Shown: positions 1-8,172 of the stretch, one piece after another | How positions within the stretch are numbered: position 1 is the first letter of the stretch | How the letters are laid out: each line of letters begins with the position of its first letter | NCBI GenBank assembly: GCA_021821465.1 | Contig: JAKACM010000029.1 | Coordinates: 1 to 46,555, forward strand | Direction of reading: 5' to 3' | DNA length: 46,555 nucleotides | From: Bacillota bacterium | GTDB taxonomy: Bacteria; Bacillota; Sulfobacillia; Sulfobacillales; Sulfobacillaceae | Position numbers and translations under genes: made by a program | Notes under the pieces: generated by a model | Told to the model about the DNA's origin: nothing | The model's input: only the letters and a program-made list of their open reading frames with translations | The model's database searches: none

Positions 1-2
1 CT

Positions 3-101
3 CAGACGAAGATGGCACCTCAATTGGTGCTGACGGATCGGACTCCCCGTCAACAACAACTCCTCGATCACTGGGCCATTCGTCTCCCAGCTCTCCCATA
101 A
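3..101 (+). CDS. C-terminal end of an unidentified gene, cut by the window edge
   Basis: An open frame runs in from the left edge and stops with TAA at 99-101. The 32 visible residues are basic and end in LLDHWAIRLPALP. I do not recognise the family. The run of Arg, Gln and Leu with a short Trp-containing tail would fit the end of a transposase, but this is a guess. A convincing factor-independent terminator follows 30 bases later on the same strand, which supports a real plus-strand gene ending here. Confidence 0.35.
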   Translation, partial: QTKMAPQLVLTDRTPRQQQLLDHWAIRLPALP

Positions 102-131
102 TCCGTATATAATACAGGAAAGATCCCGTAA

Positions 132-154
132 CCCCTTGCTACGCAAGGGGTTTT
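132..154 (+). terminator. Factor-independent terminator
   Basis: CCCCTTGC at 132-139 pairs perfectly with GCAAGGGG at 143-150 around a three-base loop, and TTTT follows. It lies 30 bases after the stop of the plus-strand frame at the left edge and faces the convergent DUF1648 gene. Confidence 0.8.
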
Positions 155-271
155 CACTTTTCTTGACCGCTAACTAGGAAAGTTCCGCTAGCTGCCTTAA
201 ACTGTTCTTAAGAGTATTCACATACGATACATCGGCACAGGAGGAGAGTGTTGTACGGAGGAGCCAACGAT

Positions 272-1369
272 TCAAACTCCTCCATGCAAGAGGAAAGGGA
301 AAAGGGCAATGAGGATGAGAATCGCAAGTCCTATCCAGACACTGGGGCGAGCAAAATTCAAGGTCCATCCGATGCCGAACCTTTTGTCCACAAGCATCTT
401 GGGGTCGTTGGGGTTATAGTATAGAATCCCGCCTTTCCAAAACCGGTCATCATCATAATGCACATAAGTCGTAGAATCTGTGGAAACATAGGGAAGGTTG
501 CGTCCTTCCTGCCCTGTTTTCATGGTAACGGCAAAAATGGCGGCCAGGGCCACGAAGAGAACGATTGGGATGATTTTGGGCAGGTCGGCAGAAGGCACCA
601 CATCCCATGTGCTCAAGGCGGTGAGAGCCGTGGTTACCGTGGCTGCCAATGCCGCCACGCCTAATGTGATGATCATGCGGCGCCGGAAGATGATGCTTCG
701 GTTAAGAGAGCCTTTCGGATCGCTGGGATCCAGATCCGGATGGGTTCTGGTCATCACAAGCCAGAGGATTCCCGTCAACAGCAAGATCGATCCGACGGTC
801 ATGCTTAGAGGGAAGATAATCACGGAAATACTTTTGGTCATCCAGCCATTGGCTACCCCCTGATTGTTAAAATGCACCGGAATACGGGCCGGCAAATAGG
901 GATAACGCGTTATCCCGACGACAGTGAGAGCTAAGGCCAGAGCCCAGGCCGGAATTTCCCACCACAGCCATACCCAAGGGCTTAACTTGTGTGCCTGATT
1001 TGTGTCCGCCAAAGACGCCTGCCTGCGGTTCTCATACCATCCTTCCCTCTTTTTGCGTGTGCTGACGGAAAAGTGGGCCAGCATGTAATCAAGAGTGAAG
1101 AGGACCAGGGTTAAACCCAGCAATATAGCGGATCCCATTCCCTGATTGATCTCCAGATGTGTAAAGTGAATAAGCAAGATAATGAGAACGGCCAAAATTC
1201 CTTCCCCCGCCAGATATCTACGCAATATCTGGGTGAGAAAGGGATGATTGTGCATGTCGGGGGGAATGCGGACGCCAAACACTACGGTTTTCTGAGTCAT
1301 GAAGGGCATTATGCCGTAAACCAACAGGATGAAGATCCAAGTTCCCCAGATTCCTGCCGTGTTATTCAT
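272..1369 (-). CDS. DUF1648 / DUF5808 integral membrane protein
   Basis: A 365-residue polytopic membrane protein with about eight hydrophobic segments. The middle carries a DUF1648 core (PARIPVHFNNQGVANGWM, near residues 160-180), also found in SdpI-type immunity proteins. The end carries a DUF5808-like motif in which DDRFWKGGILYYNP is followed by KRFGIGWTLNF, just before the last transmembrane segment. Proteins of this build are often encoded beside a small GntR regulator; here the start overlaps the end of the upstream GntR gene by 8 bases, so the two are co-transcribed and translationally coupled. The family is linked to the cell envelope, to toxin immunity or to sensing, but the substrate is unknown. 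Membrane location is well supported; function is inferred only from family and context. Confidence 0.85.
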   Translation of the reverse strand: MNNTAGIWGTWIFILLVYGIMPFMTQKTVVFGVRIPPDMHNHPFLTQILRRYLAGEGILAVLIILLIHFTHLEINQGMGSAILLGLTLVLFTLDYMLAHFSVSTRKKREGWYENRRQASLADTNQAHKLSPWVWLWWEIPAWALALALTVVGITRYPYLPARIPVHFNNQGVANGWMTKSISVIIFPLSMTVGSILLLTGILWLVMTRTHPDLDPSDPKGSLNRSIIFRRRMIITLGVAALAATVTTALTALSTWDVVPSADLPKIIPIVLFVALAAIFAVTMKTGQEGRNLPYVSTDSTTYVHYDDDRFWKGGILYYNPNDPKMLVDKRFGIGWTLNFARPSVWIGLAILILIALFPFLLHGGV

Positions 1370-1775
1370 CTAAAATTGCCTCCTCGCTACCAGGGGGTGT
1401 CGTACCCGCAAATTCTTGGGTGATTTGCCGGTAATATTGGAGAATGTCTTGAGACGTCATACCTTGAGCAAAAGCTTCGGACAAGATCGTGGATAGTCTC
1501 TCTTGCCAGCCCTCCAAAAAAGCATGGTTCGGGTTTCTTAAATCACGCACGATGCCGCCCTGACGTCTTGAGAGGTGAATATACCCTTCTTGATCCAACA
1601 GCTGATAGGCTTTGTGAACCGTGTGAAGATTGATCGCCAGCTGTTCCGCTAACGCGCGAATGGAAGGGAGCGCGTTCCCCGGGCGGATCTGTCCTCGGGC
1701 CATGGCTTCAACGACTTGATTGCGGATTTGGAGATAGAAGGGCTGTTCGCTGTCCCATTTTATGAGAAACGTCAT
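1362..1775 (-). CDS. GntR-family transcriptional regulator, YtrA-like
   Basis: A short regulator with an N-terminal winged helix-turn-helix (IRNQVVEAMARGQIRPGN, then LPSIRALAEQLAINLHTVHKAY) and only about 50 residues after it. That matches the YtrA subfamily, which lacks a large effector domain. The ATG at 1775 is chosen because AAAGGGG lies 9 bases before it; a GTG nine bases further upstream would abut the ribosome site. The stop overlaps the DUF1648 gene, forming a two-gene operon. A perfect palindrome at 1787-1813 overlaps the ribosome site, so the protein probably represses itself and the membrane protein. The inducer is unknown. Confidence 0.88.
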   Translation of the reverse strand: MTFLIKWDSEQPFYLQIRNQVVEAMARGQIRPGNALPSIRALAEQLAINLHTVHKAYQLLDQEGYIHLSRRQGGIVRDLRNPNHAFLEGWQERLSTILSEAFAQGMTSQDILQYYRQITQEFAGTTPPGSEEAILDE

Positions 1776-1786
1776 CACAGTCACCC

Positions 1787-1813
1787 CTTTGTTATAGAAC
1801 TAATATAACAAAG
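1787..1813. promoter_or_regulatory. Palindromic operator of the GntR gene
   Basis: CTTTGTTATA (1787-1796) and TATAACAAAG (1804-1813) form perfect 10-base arms around a 7-base centre. The GT...TA...TA...AC layout is that of GntR/YtrA operators. It lies directly before the GntR start codon and covers the Shine-Dalgarno bases, so binding would block transcription, and RNA folding could also hide the ribosome site. Confidence 0.65.
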
Positions 1814-1942
1814 ATGAAGTGGAAATGCACTGCGAATTCGGCGAATTTGAGGGCAATTTCATCCCAGACCTCCTAAGAGAGTTCTGAGAGCAAAATACTA
1901 TTGGCAATGTTTTTTGATCCGAATGTGCTTCTTGAGTTAATG

Positions 1943-3322
1943 TTACCGAATAAGAACTGGCGACACCGACAGAACGTGTTGTGCACATAAGGCGGCAAGA
2001 TAGAAGAAGAAAGGGACAGTGTACCATGTTAATGGGGTTTCTGTCGTGAGAGTTTCGGGTGTCGATTGTGTAATGCGAAAGGATTGATAAACCAAGGCTC
2101 CAAATACGATGATGAGAAGGGCATAGATTAAGATGGGACCGTGGGGTCCTACGATCTGGGGATAAGTCCACAGCACATGATGGCCAAAGAGTGCCGACAG
2201 CAGATGGCCATCAAGGTTCCGCGGGAAAGCGAGAAGATTGTTGGCTAAAAACAACACATTCCCCAGAGTCCACCATAACAAGAATCTCTTATTACGTTCG
2301 GCGAACAATAGGGCCATGGGAACTAGCCAGACGACCCACTGTGGGAGCCAATAGGAGAAGATAAAAATGGATGAACACACCGTCATCCAAATTAAGCCGA
2401 CAGCCAGTGTACCGTATTGGAAACGATAATGGATACCGAGACGCCATGCTGTATAACAGATGATGGCGTATATCATGACCCACAAGTGAACAGGAATAAG
2501 GCCAAGACGAACACTGGAAAAAAGGCTGGCGCCATTCTTGGCGAAAAATACGCGGGTGATTAATTCGTGTCCTAAAAATGGGGACAAGCTGAGTAAAAAT
2601 GGAACACTGGCGATAAACCCCCATTTGATGATCCGTCTAAACTTTCCCTTTGCCAAAAAAAGAGCCGTTGGGGGTACAAATAGCAGAGGATAAATTTGGA
2701 AAGCTGCCGCAATCCCAAGCCAAGCAAACATTTTCCACTCTTGGTCCCGTTTGTATGCTAACAAGGCCAGAATTGTTAACGTTGCCGGTATAATGTCCAT
2801 TTGTGCCTGCATAAACGATTCCACAATGACAATTGGACTGAAGAGCCATAAACCGGACATCAATTCTGGCCTGCCATTCACTTTGCGGGCGAGTTTCCTC
2901 AGTGCCCAGGCACCAACAATTAAGGCAATGAGGTTAGGAATCTTGAGCAGCACCAGTCCAAAGAACACCATCCATCCGTGGGTAACACCAAAGATGTGTG
3001 CATAAAGGAATTTGGCACGAGTAGGAACCGGATCGAGGTGAATCAGATGAAGAAGACCTAAGTAAATGCCAGTCAGCACATAATAAGCGGGGGGCATGAC
3101 CGTAGCAATCGGCCGAAGAGAGGGGGTCTTGGCGAAATAGCGGTACACGTTCCAGTGCCCTCTGGCGACGAAGTTGGCCACGAAGGAATTGAGTTGGAGA
3201 TCTCCGTATTTAGTTACCGCCATAATTAGCAAAAGGACACTACCATAGAGTGCCCATTTTATGAACCGCTTAGATGAAGGGGTGGAACTTTTGAGTGTTG
3301 TGTTCTGCCGATTTGAATCCAT
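1943..3322 (-). CDS. Polytopic GT-C-like glycosyltransferase, GT87/DUF2029 type
   Basis: About 460 residues with 11 to 13 hydrophobic helices. The first helix is followed by an outward loop with KYGDLQ, then NVYRYF and a PPAYYVLTG motif. This order (acidic residue after the first helix, then N-Y and PP-x-YY) is typical of GT-C fold mannosyl- or arabinosyltransferases of the GT87 group, which use polyprenyl-phosphate sugars at the outer face of the membrane. The sugar and acceptor cannot be read from sequence. ATG 3322 is preceded by a weak GTGGAT; ATG 3340 and GTG 3385 are alternatives and none has a strong ribosome site. The gene stands alone, about 160 bases upstream of the GntR start on the same strand. 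Confidence 0.65.
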   Translation of the reverse strand: MDSNRQNTTLKSSTPSSKRFIKWALYGSVLLLIMAVTKYGDLQLNSFVANFVARGHWNVYRYFAKTPSLRPIATVMPPAYYVLTGIYLGLLHLIHLDPVPTRAKFLYAHIFGVTHGWMVFFGLVLLKIPNLIALIVGAWALRKLARKVNGRPELMSGLWLFSPIVIVESFMQAQMDIIPATLTILALLAYKRDQEWKMFAWLGIAAAFQIYPLLFVPPTALFLAKGKFRRIIKWGFIASVPFLLSLSPFLGHELITRVFFAKNGASLFSSVRLGLIPVHLWVMIYAIICYTAWRLGIHYRFQYGTLAVGLIWMTVCSSIFIFSYWLPQWVVWLVPMALLFAERNKRFLLWWTLGNVLFLANNLLAFPRNLDGHLLSALFGHHVLWTYPQIVGPHGPILIYALLIIVFGALVYQSFRITQSTPETLTTETPLTWYTVPFFFYLAALCAQHVLSVSPVLIR

Positions 3323-3890
3323 AGATCCACTATACGGCATGTGGGACGAAAGGTCAGCAGAGTTTTGGAAAATGTGGAGACGCACACAAACGACTTTTTC
3401 AAAGGATTAAGAAAGAAGTGTTCCTGTGGTTTATTGGGGAATTTGGGATGCTCTCGCGCCGTCTTAAGGACGGAAAGGGAGCCAAGATGAATTCAGGGGA
3501 AGACCTGCTGGAAGCCTTGAGTCATATCATACATCCCCAGATAAGTCAGGTTGGATCTGTCGGAGGAAGACAGAGGCGGTTATCTAATGTATGGAGTGCC
3601 AGTGTACGCCGCCAGAACGTGCATCACGGTGCTGATTTTGAGTTTTCATCCTTGTGATCTGAGTTAACCGATCATGTTGTTAGGATTAGGTGGATCCGTG
3701 TGCTTGTGGTTTATGTGAGCTCAAAAGCCGACCCAATCAAGATCCCATAAGGCGTCTCGGTGCGCTTTCTTTGGGAAGGCGCACCATTGCATGAGAGCAG
3801 GTTATGGGACGGAAAACAGTTTCTTTATGAGGGACACTGTCCATACGATGTGAAAAGTTTGCTCCATCAGTTAGTCTGACGGAATATTCG
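3323..3890. other. Non-coding stretch between glycosyltransferase and J-protein genes
   Basis: No frame here has a ribosome site together with a recognisable protein. The stretch includes the alternative starts of the glycosyltransferase gene. It holds a 7-base hairpin, GGTGCGC (3759-3765) with GCGCACC (3779-3785), downstream of the chaperone operon but without a T tract, so it is at most a weak transcription end for that operon. Confidence 0.4.
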
Positions 3891-5171
3891 TTAGTCGAAC
3901 AATTGGTTCTGAGCCACGGGCACGGATGAATCGTTGCGCGTAACCCTAATAGTGAATCCCAAGGATTCACATGCGCTTCGCCATTTCGTTTCGAACTCGC
4001 GAAACACGTGAGGATAGTGCGTGATAATGTATTGCATGCCGTGGCGAATATCGCTAGATGCACCGTCCAATCGAAGCGCAAGGAATTCGCCTATTTGCGG
4101 ATAACGGTCTCGGATACCCTCAAAGAATCTTTCAAGCAAGATTGTGGGAATATTATAGTCCATAACGAGGTGTAAAGTCTCACTGTCCAAAGTGGCTTGG
4201 GCCATAAAGTTGCGCCGTTTTTTTCGCCACTCAAGCTGATTGGGGGGATCTAGGGACAAAAGGAGCTCAACCACTTGTGCCGCCACGTAGGGATCGTGCG
4301 TCTCAAAATCTGCGATGAGTTCTTGCAAGCGTTGTTGCAGTACCGTCGTGTCAGTAGCCTTGGCCAGGCGTTGGAACGCCGGTTTAATGCGCGTTGTCAA
4401 TAATTTCTTGACGGCATTAATATCGTGCTCATTGGCTAAAGAGGTAAGCCACCGCACGTAGACGTCGACATCGTCCACGGTTGGTATTTTTTTTCGGGAT
4501 AGTTGTGTACGGTAATAAGACATGGCATCCTTTTTGTCGCCCATCATGTAAAGCAGGTGAAAAATCGTCGGACCCAACACGTTACGCGCTGCCTCGGGAT
4601 AATCAGAAAGGAGTGTAAAGAGTTGAGATATTTGGTAGTCGGGGTCATCATTCTGGGACATGATCCGCGACATCAAAAGCTTGACGCGTTCCTCATCGGT
4701 ATCCACCAGCGCCATGGCCTTATCCGCGGCTTGTTGTGATTTCGTATTGAGACCCAACTGACTATAGATATGGGCCAACTGGAGATAGTCCTCACTGCTT
4801 GGTTTGATATCACACATTTGCACCAGCGTATGCGCGGCATCTTGTAAACGGTCTTCAAATATTAGCCGTTGTGTTTTTTCTCGTAACTGCTCCCATGACT
4901 TTCCATAGAAGCGTTCGCGATCGTATTGTCTGCGGGAGACAGGATTGGACAATATCTCGTAAGCCTCGCGGATGGATTGAAATTCTTCTGCATGCGTTTC
5001 CGGCGGAAATTGTTTAATCAGGGTCAAGTATGATCTCCGAATAATCTCGTCATCGGCGTTCCGGGCGACATTGAGTGTTCCATAGAGTCCGGGACTGACA
5101 GAAGCCGATGACGGAGCGGAACGAGGGGACTGCCTTTTTGACTTCCTGTTTTTAGCCTGTGATTTACCCAT
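3891..5171 (-). CDS. J-domain protein with TPR-like helical repeats; HPD motif absent
   Basis: A 426-residue protein: a basic, low-complexity start (residues 1-27), a J-like domain at about 28-84, then a long helical region with TPR-like pairs. The J fold is clear from LYGTLNVARNADDEIIRRSY and IREAYEILSNPVSRRQYD. The loop that should read HPD, which triggers Hsp70 ATPase, instead reads KQFPPETH (residues 53-60). Start ATG 5171 follows AGGCAGGGAAA. The gene lies 105 bases after the Hsp70 gene in a grpE-hsp70-J operon, so it is probably a dedicated partner of that Hsp70, with the TPR part binding clients or partners. Loss of HPD is seen directly; how it affects coupling is inference. Confidence 0.85.
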   Translation of the reverse strand: MGKSQAKNRKSKRQSPRSAPSSASVSPGLYGTLNVARNADDEIIRRSYLTLIKQFPPETHAEEFQSIREAYEILSNPVSRRQYDRERFYGKSWEQLREKTQRLIFEDRLQDAAHTLVQMCDIKPSSEDYLQLAHIYSQLGLNTKSQQAADKAMALVDTDEERVKLLMSRIMSQNDDPDYQISQLFTLLSDYPEAARNVLGPTIFHLLYMMGDKKDAMSYYRTQLSRKKIPTVDDVDVYVRWLTSLANEHDINAVKKLLTTRIKPAFQRLAKATDTTVLQQRLQELIADFETHDPYVAAQVVELLLSLDPPNQLEWRKKRRNFMAQATLDSETLHLVMDYNIPTILLERFFEGIRDRYPQIGEFLALRLDGASSDIRHGMQYIITHYPHVFREFETKWRSACESLGFTIRVTRNDSSVPVAQNQLFD

Positions 5172-5276
5172 GAGAGATTTTCCCTGCCTTTCTCGAGTCC
5201 TTGATCGCGTTGGACTTGGATAAAATGCTTTTCCTCAGTCAGATTGCACAATCCGAGACGGGGGAAGGATTTAATC

Positions 5277-7142
5277 TTATCCTTCCATTTCAAAGAGCAG
5301 GTCCGTGGCCTCATCCAACAAATCGGGAAGTCCTTCGGTGTCTTGACGAGTGATAGCCTGCTCAAGTTGGTTGATGAGTGATTTGGCGGAAGATCGTTGT
5401 GAACCTTGACGGAGTGAGGCGATTGCCTGCAAATCTTGCACAATTCTTTGGGCTTCTTTTATCACGTCCGACTGTTCCGTTTCCTGTTCTAAAGTGTCAG
5501 CAGATTCCTCTTTTTCTTCGATTCCTTCCATGAGAAGGACCTCGTCCTCTTCGGGTTCGTTGGCTTCAGACTCCACTATGGTGTCAGCTTGTGCCAAGGT
5601 TTCAAGACGCACTTTGCTGGATTCAAAAAGATCCGTGGAAGAACGGTCCAACCCGTCTTGTACCACAATGCCCTGTGTAGCCTTGGTGGACACAATTTTT
5701 GCGGTCGCTTCCAAAATACCGTTAAGGTTATAGCGAAATTGGACTTCAACAGATTCTTGGCCGGCCAACGCCGGAGGAATTCCGGGTACGAAAAAGGACC
5801 CAAGTTGCAGGTTTTGTTCGACTCTGTCATGCTCCCCTTGAAAAATCTCGACTTGAATACGGTCTTGGCGATCATAAAGAGTGTATACAGTGGTCTTGCG
5901 GGTGCAGGGGATGGTCGTGTTGCGGGATATAATCGGTTTGTAAAATCCTGGTACCATTTCTCCCCAGCGATCGGCTCGCACAACAGAAATGCCCATGGAA
6001 AAAGGAGCCACGTCCGTAACCACTAAGTGAGTTTCGGATAATGCTCCGGATTTCAATCCGGCTTGTACGGCCGCCCCTAAGGCCACGGCCATGTCCGGGT
6101 CGACTTCGTGTTGAGGATCATGATCGAAGAGTTCGCGCATCATCTGTTGAACTTTGGGAATGCGGGTCGAGCCTCCGACTAACAAGACATTGTCAATGTC
6201 GCTTGGTGCAAGATTAGCGGCTTTCAACGCTGTTTGAGTCAATTGCAGGGTTTCGTCCAGCCAAGGCTGAATCATTTGGGTGAATTCCTCAGCAGTGACG
6301 GGGGTGTTCAAAGACACAGGGATACCATCATGCATCATGAGCACTGGGGTTTCAATGCTGGCCTCATTGTATGTCGATAAAGTCCATTTGGTCTTTTCCG
6401 CAACTTCTTTCAGGATGGCGCGGGCTCTTAGGTCTTTGCGCGGATCGACTTGCTGTTCTTGGCGAATGCGCTCGGCCATCCAGTCTACTAAACGCCAGTC
6501 GAAATCTTCACCACCCAAGTTCTTATTTCCGTCGCTGGAGCGCACCTCCAAGACTCCGTCTTGGAGGGTAATGACACTGACATCAAATGTGCCCCCGCCT
6601 AAGTCATAAACCAGAATATTTTTATGCTCATCACCTTGTCCCAGCCCGTAGGCCAATGCAGCCGCAGTGGGTTCATTAATGATACGCTCGACGATGAAAC
6701 CGGCCAGTTCTCCCGCCCGCTTGGTCGCACGGCGCTGTTTGTCATCGAAATAGGCCGGGACGGTAATAACGGCTTCAACGGGCCCATCACCAAAAATAGG
6801 GACTAAATATTCGCGCAATTGTTTGAGAATCAATGCGGAAACATCCTCGGGAAGAAACTCTTTCCCGGCCACGGTTACGAAGCCTTCACGGCCCATGAGC
6901 CGCTTTATCGCGGCCATCGTGCGCTCAGGCATGGCAATCAAGGAGTCCTTGGCATCTTGTCCCACAATCACCTGGTCTTGATTATCGATCAGAACCACAG
7001 ACGGCAGCAACTGCTCTCCTTGCGGGGATGCCACAATATGCGGCTGTCCGTCCCGAATCAAAGCGACCGCGGAATTGGTGGTGCCGAGGTCGATTCCTAC
7101 TATTGGACGAAATGTGGCGTCATTGACTTCAATGGTTTCCAC
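5277..7142 (-). CDS. Accessory Hsp70 (DnaK-like) chaperone
   Basis: An Hsp70 of about 620 residues. ATPase motifs are present: GIDLGTTNSAV near the start, NEPTAAALAYG, YDLGGGTFDVSV and LLVGGSTRIPKVQ. The linker is atypical: VVTDVAPFSMGISVV where DnaK has VLLLDVTPLSLGIET. The lid contains a strongly acidic stretch and is shortened. The start is taken as GTG 7142, because AGGAGGAG lies 10 bases before it; an upstream ATG (7166) would put the ribosome site inside the coding region. It overlaps the end of grpE by 14 bases and is followed by the J/TPR gene. These are specialised Hsp70s distinct from the housekeeping dnaK operon; no hrcA and no CIRCE element are seen. Confidence 0.9.
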   Translation of the reverse strand: METIEVNDATFRPIVGIDLGTTNSAVALIRDGQPHIVASPQGEQLLPSVVLIDNQDQVIVGQDAKDSLIAMPERTMAAIKRLMGREGFVTVAGKEFLPEDVSALILKQLREYLVPIFGDGPVEAVITVPAYFDDKQRRATKRAGELAGFIVERIINEPTAAALAYGLGQGDEHKNILVYDLGGGTFDVSVITLQDGVLEVRSSDGNKNLGGEDFDWRLVDWMAERIRQEQQVDPRKDLRARAILKEVAEKTKWTLSTYNEASIETPVLMMHDGIPVSLNTPVTAEEFTQMIQPWLDETLQLTQTALKAANLAPSDIDNVLLVGGSTRIPKVQQMMRELFDHDPQHEVDPDMAVALGAAVQAGLKSGALSETHLVVTDVAPFSMGISVVRADRWGEMVPGFYKPIISRNTTIPCTRKTTVYTLYDRQDRIQVEIFQGEHDRVEQNLQLGSFFVPGIPPALAGQESVEVQFRYNLNGILEATAKIVSTKATQGIVVQDGLDRSSTDLFESSKVRLETLAQADTIVESEANEPEEDEVLLMEGIEEKEESADTLEQETEQSDVIKEAQRIVQDLQAIASLRQGSQRSSAKSLINQLEQAITRQDTEGLPDLLDEATDLLFEMEG

Positions 7143-7707
7143 TATAATGTATCTCCTCCTCGTCATTACTGACTACGATGACTTGTGCTTTGCGGTAAAC
7201 CCTGTCTTCTTGGATATAGCCCCGGCGCAGTACTTTAACGACTTCATAAGGCTGTCCCACTTCATCTTTGGTGGACCCTAACGCTTCACATTTCTTAGGA
7301 TCAAAAGCCTTGCGCAGTACGACCAGTTCCGAAATTCCGTTTGCGGCCAATGCCTCTAAAATTTGTTTGCTCCAGCGTTCGACCAGCTGACTCCATGAAG
7401 AGGGCATTCCCTGGCTTTCATGCGTGAGCAAATCCAAATCATCCAGCCATGAGATCATTAACTGCGTCCAATGCACTTGCATTGCCAAGAGACGACGTTG
7501 TGATTCTTGGCGTTCAGATACTATGGTTTCCAGGGACTCTTGCATTGTTTGCATGGCATCGGACGCATTTCTTTGATTGCGGTAGTTCCATCGTATAAAC
7601 TTGGTCAATTGTTCGTTAATATTGTTGACGACGTCAATAATAGCCTCATTGGACACGGATTCCGAAGGTTCTGTGTCAGCAGGTTGCTGGCGTTTGAAAG
7701 GCCACAT
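7129..7707 (-). CDS. GrpE-like nucleotide exchange factor
   Basis: 192 residues. An N-terminal coiled-coil stretch (residues 25-75) leads into a helical region and a beta-rich end carrying the GrpE signature LRRGYIQEDRVYRKAQVIVV. It would release ADP from the Hsp70 encoded next. ATG 7707 has a good GGAGG 5 bases upstream. It is the first gene of the grpE-hsp70-J operon and overlaps hsp70 by 14 bases. Outside the signature the sequence is divergent, with many Trp, Met and Gln residues, which matches a partner of a divergent Hsp70. Confidence 0.85.
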   Translation of the reverse strand: MWPFKRQQPADTEPSESVSNEAIIDVVNNINEQLTKFIRWNYRNQRNASDAMQTMQESLETIVSERQESQRRLLAMQVHWTQLMISWLDDLDLLTHESQGMPSSWSQLVERWSKQILEALAANGISELVVLRKAFDPKKCEALGSTKDEVGQPYEVVKVLRRGYIQEDRVYRKAQVIVVSNDEEEIHYSGNH

Positions 7708-8001
7708 ATAAACCTCCAGCTATACCGGATTGATGCCTCAACAGTGCCGATATATCTCTTGTTTGGTGCTTCGATTTTGTTGCGATATCGTCCACATTTT
7801 GTCATGATTTCGAATAAGAAACAACCCCTAATTCGACCTGCAAGAACAATATCTGTCCACTTCCGTTCATTTGGGAGGGACTCCCGCGGTACTTGTTGGT
7901 GAATTTGTCGACTCTCACTTTTTCCCGGGGATCTTCACAAGATTTTGATCTCAGGGCAATCCACCGTAAAGACGGTCAGCGATTCTTTCAAAAAACCGGT
8001 A

Positions 8002-8009
8002 AATTTTTT
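8002..8009. repeat. Target-site duplication, left copy
   Basis: AATTTTTT directly outside the left inverted repeat of the insertion sequence; the same 8 bases occur at 9797-9804 directly outside the right one. This is direct evidence of transposition into an AT-rich site upstream of grpE. Confidence 0.85.
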
Positions 8010-8031
8010 GGGTGTACCTCACTTTTGTGAG
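8010..8031 (+). repeat. Left terminal inverted repeat of the insertion sequence
   Basis: 22 bases identical, in reverse complement, to 9775-9796. It begins GGGTGTACC and contains the mini-palindrome CTCACTTTTGTGAG. Confidence 0.92.
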
Positions 8032-8172
8032 GGAATTAATGCCAGGTAATGGATGGTAAGGTCAGGGAATTTATGGTATGAAATTTCTGTGTGGGATGCA
8101 AAGGATTTTTGGGTGCGCATGTCGAAGCTCCTCCAAAGAAGTTTACCCACTCAAAAGAGGAGCTATAATGAT

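Noticed and set aside
3418..3657. 79-codon plus-strand frame upstream of the glycosyltransferase
   Set aside because: No ribosome site and no recognisable motif.
7708..8001. CIRCE heat-shock operator before grpE
   Set aside because: Searched by eye for TTAGCACTC/GAGTGCTAA arms; none found.
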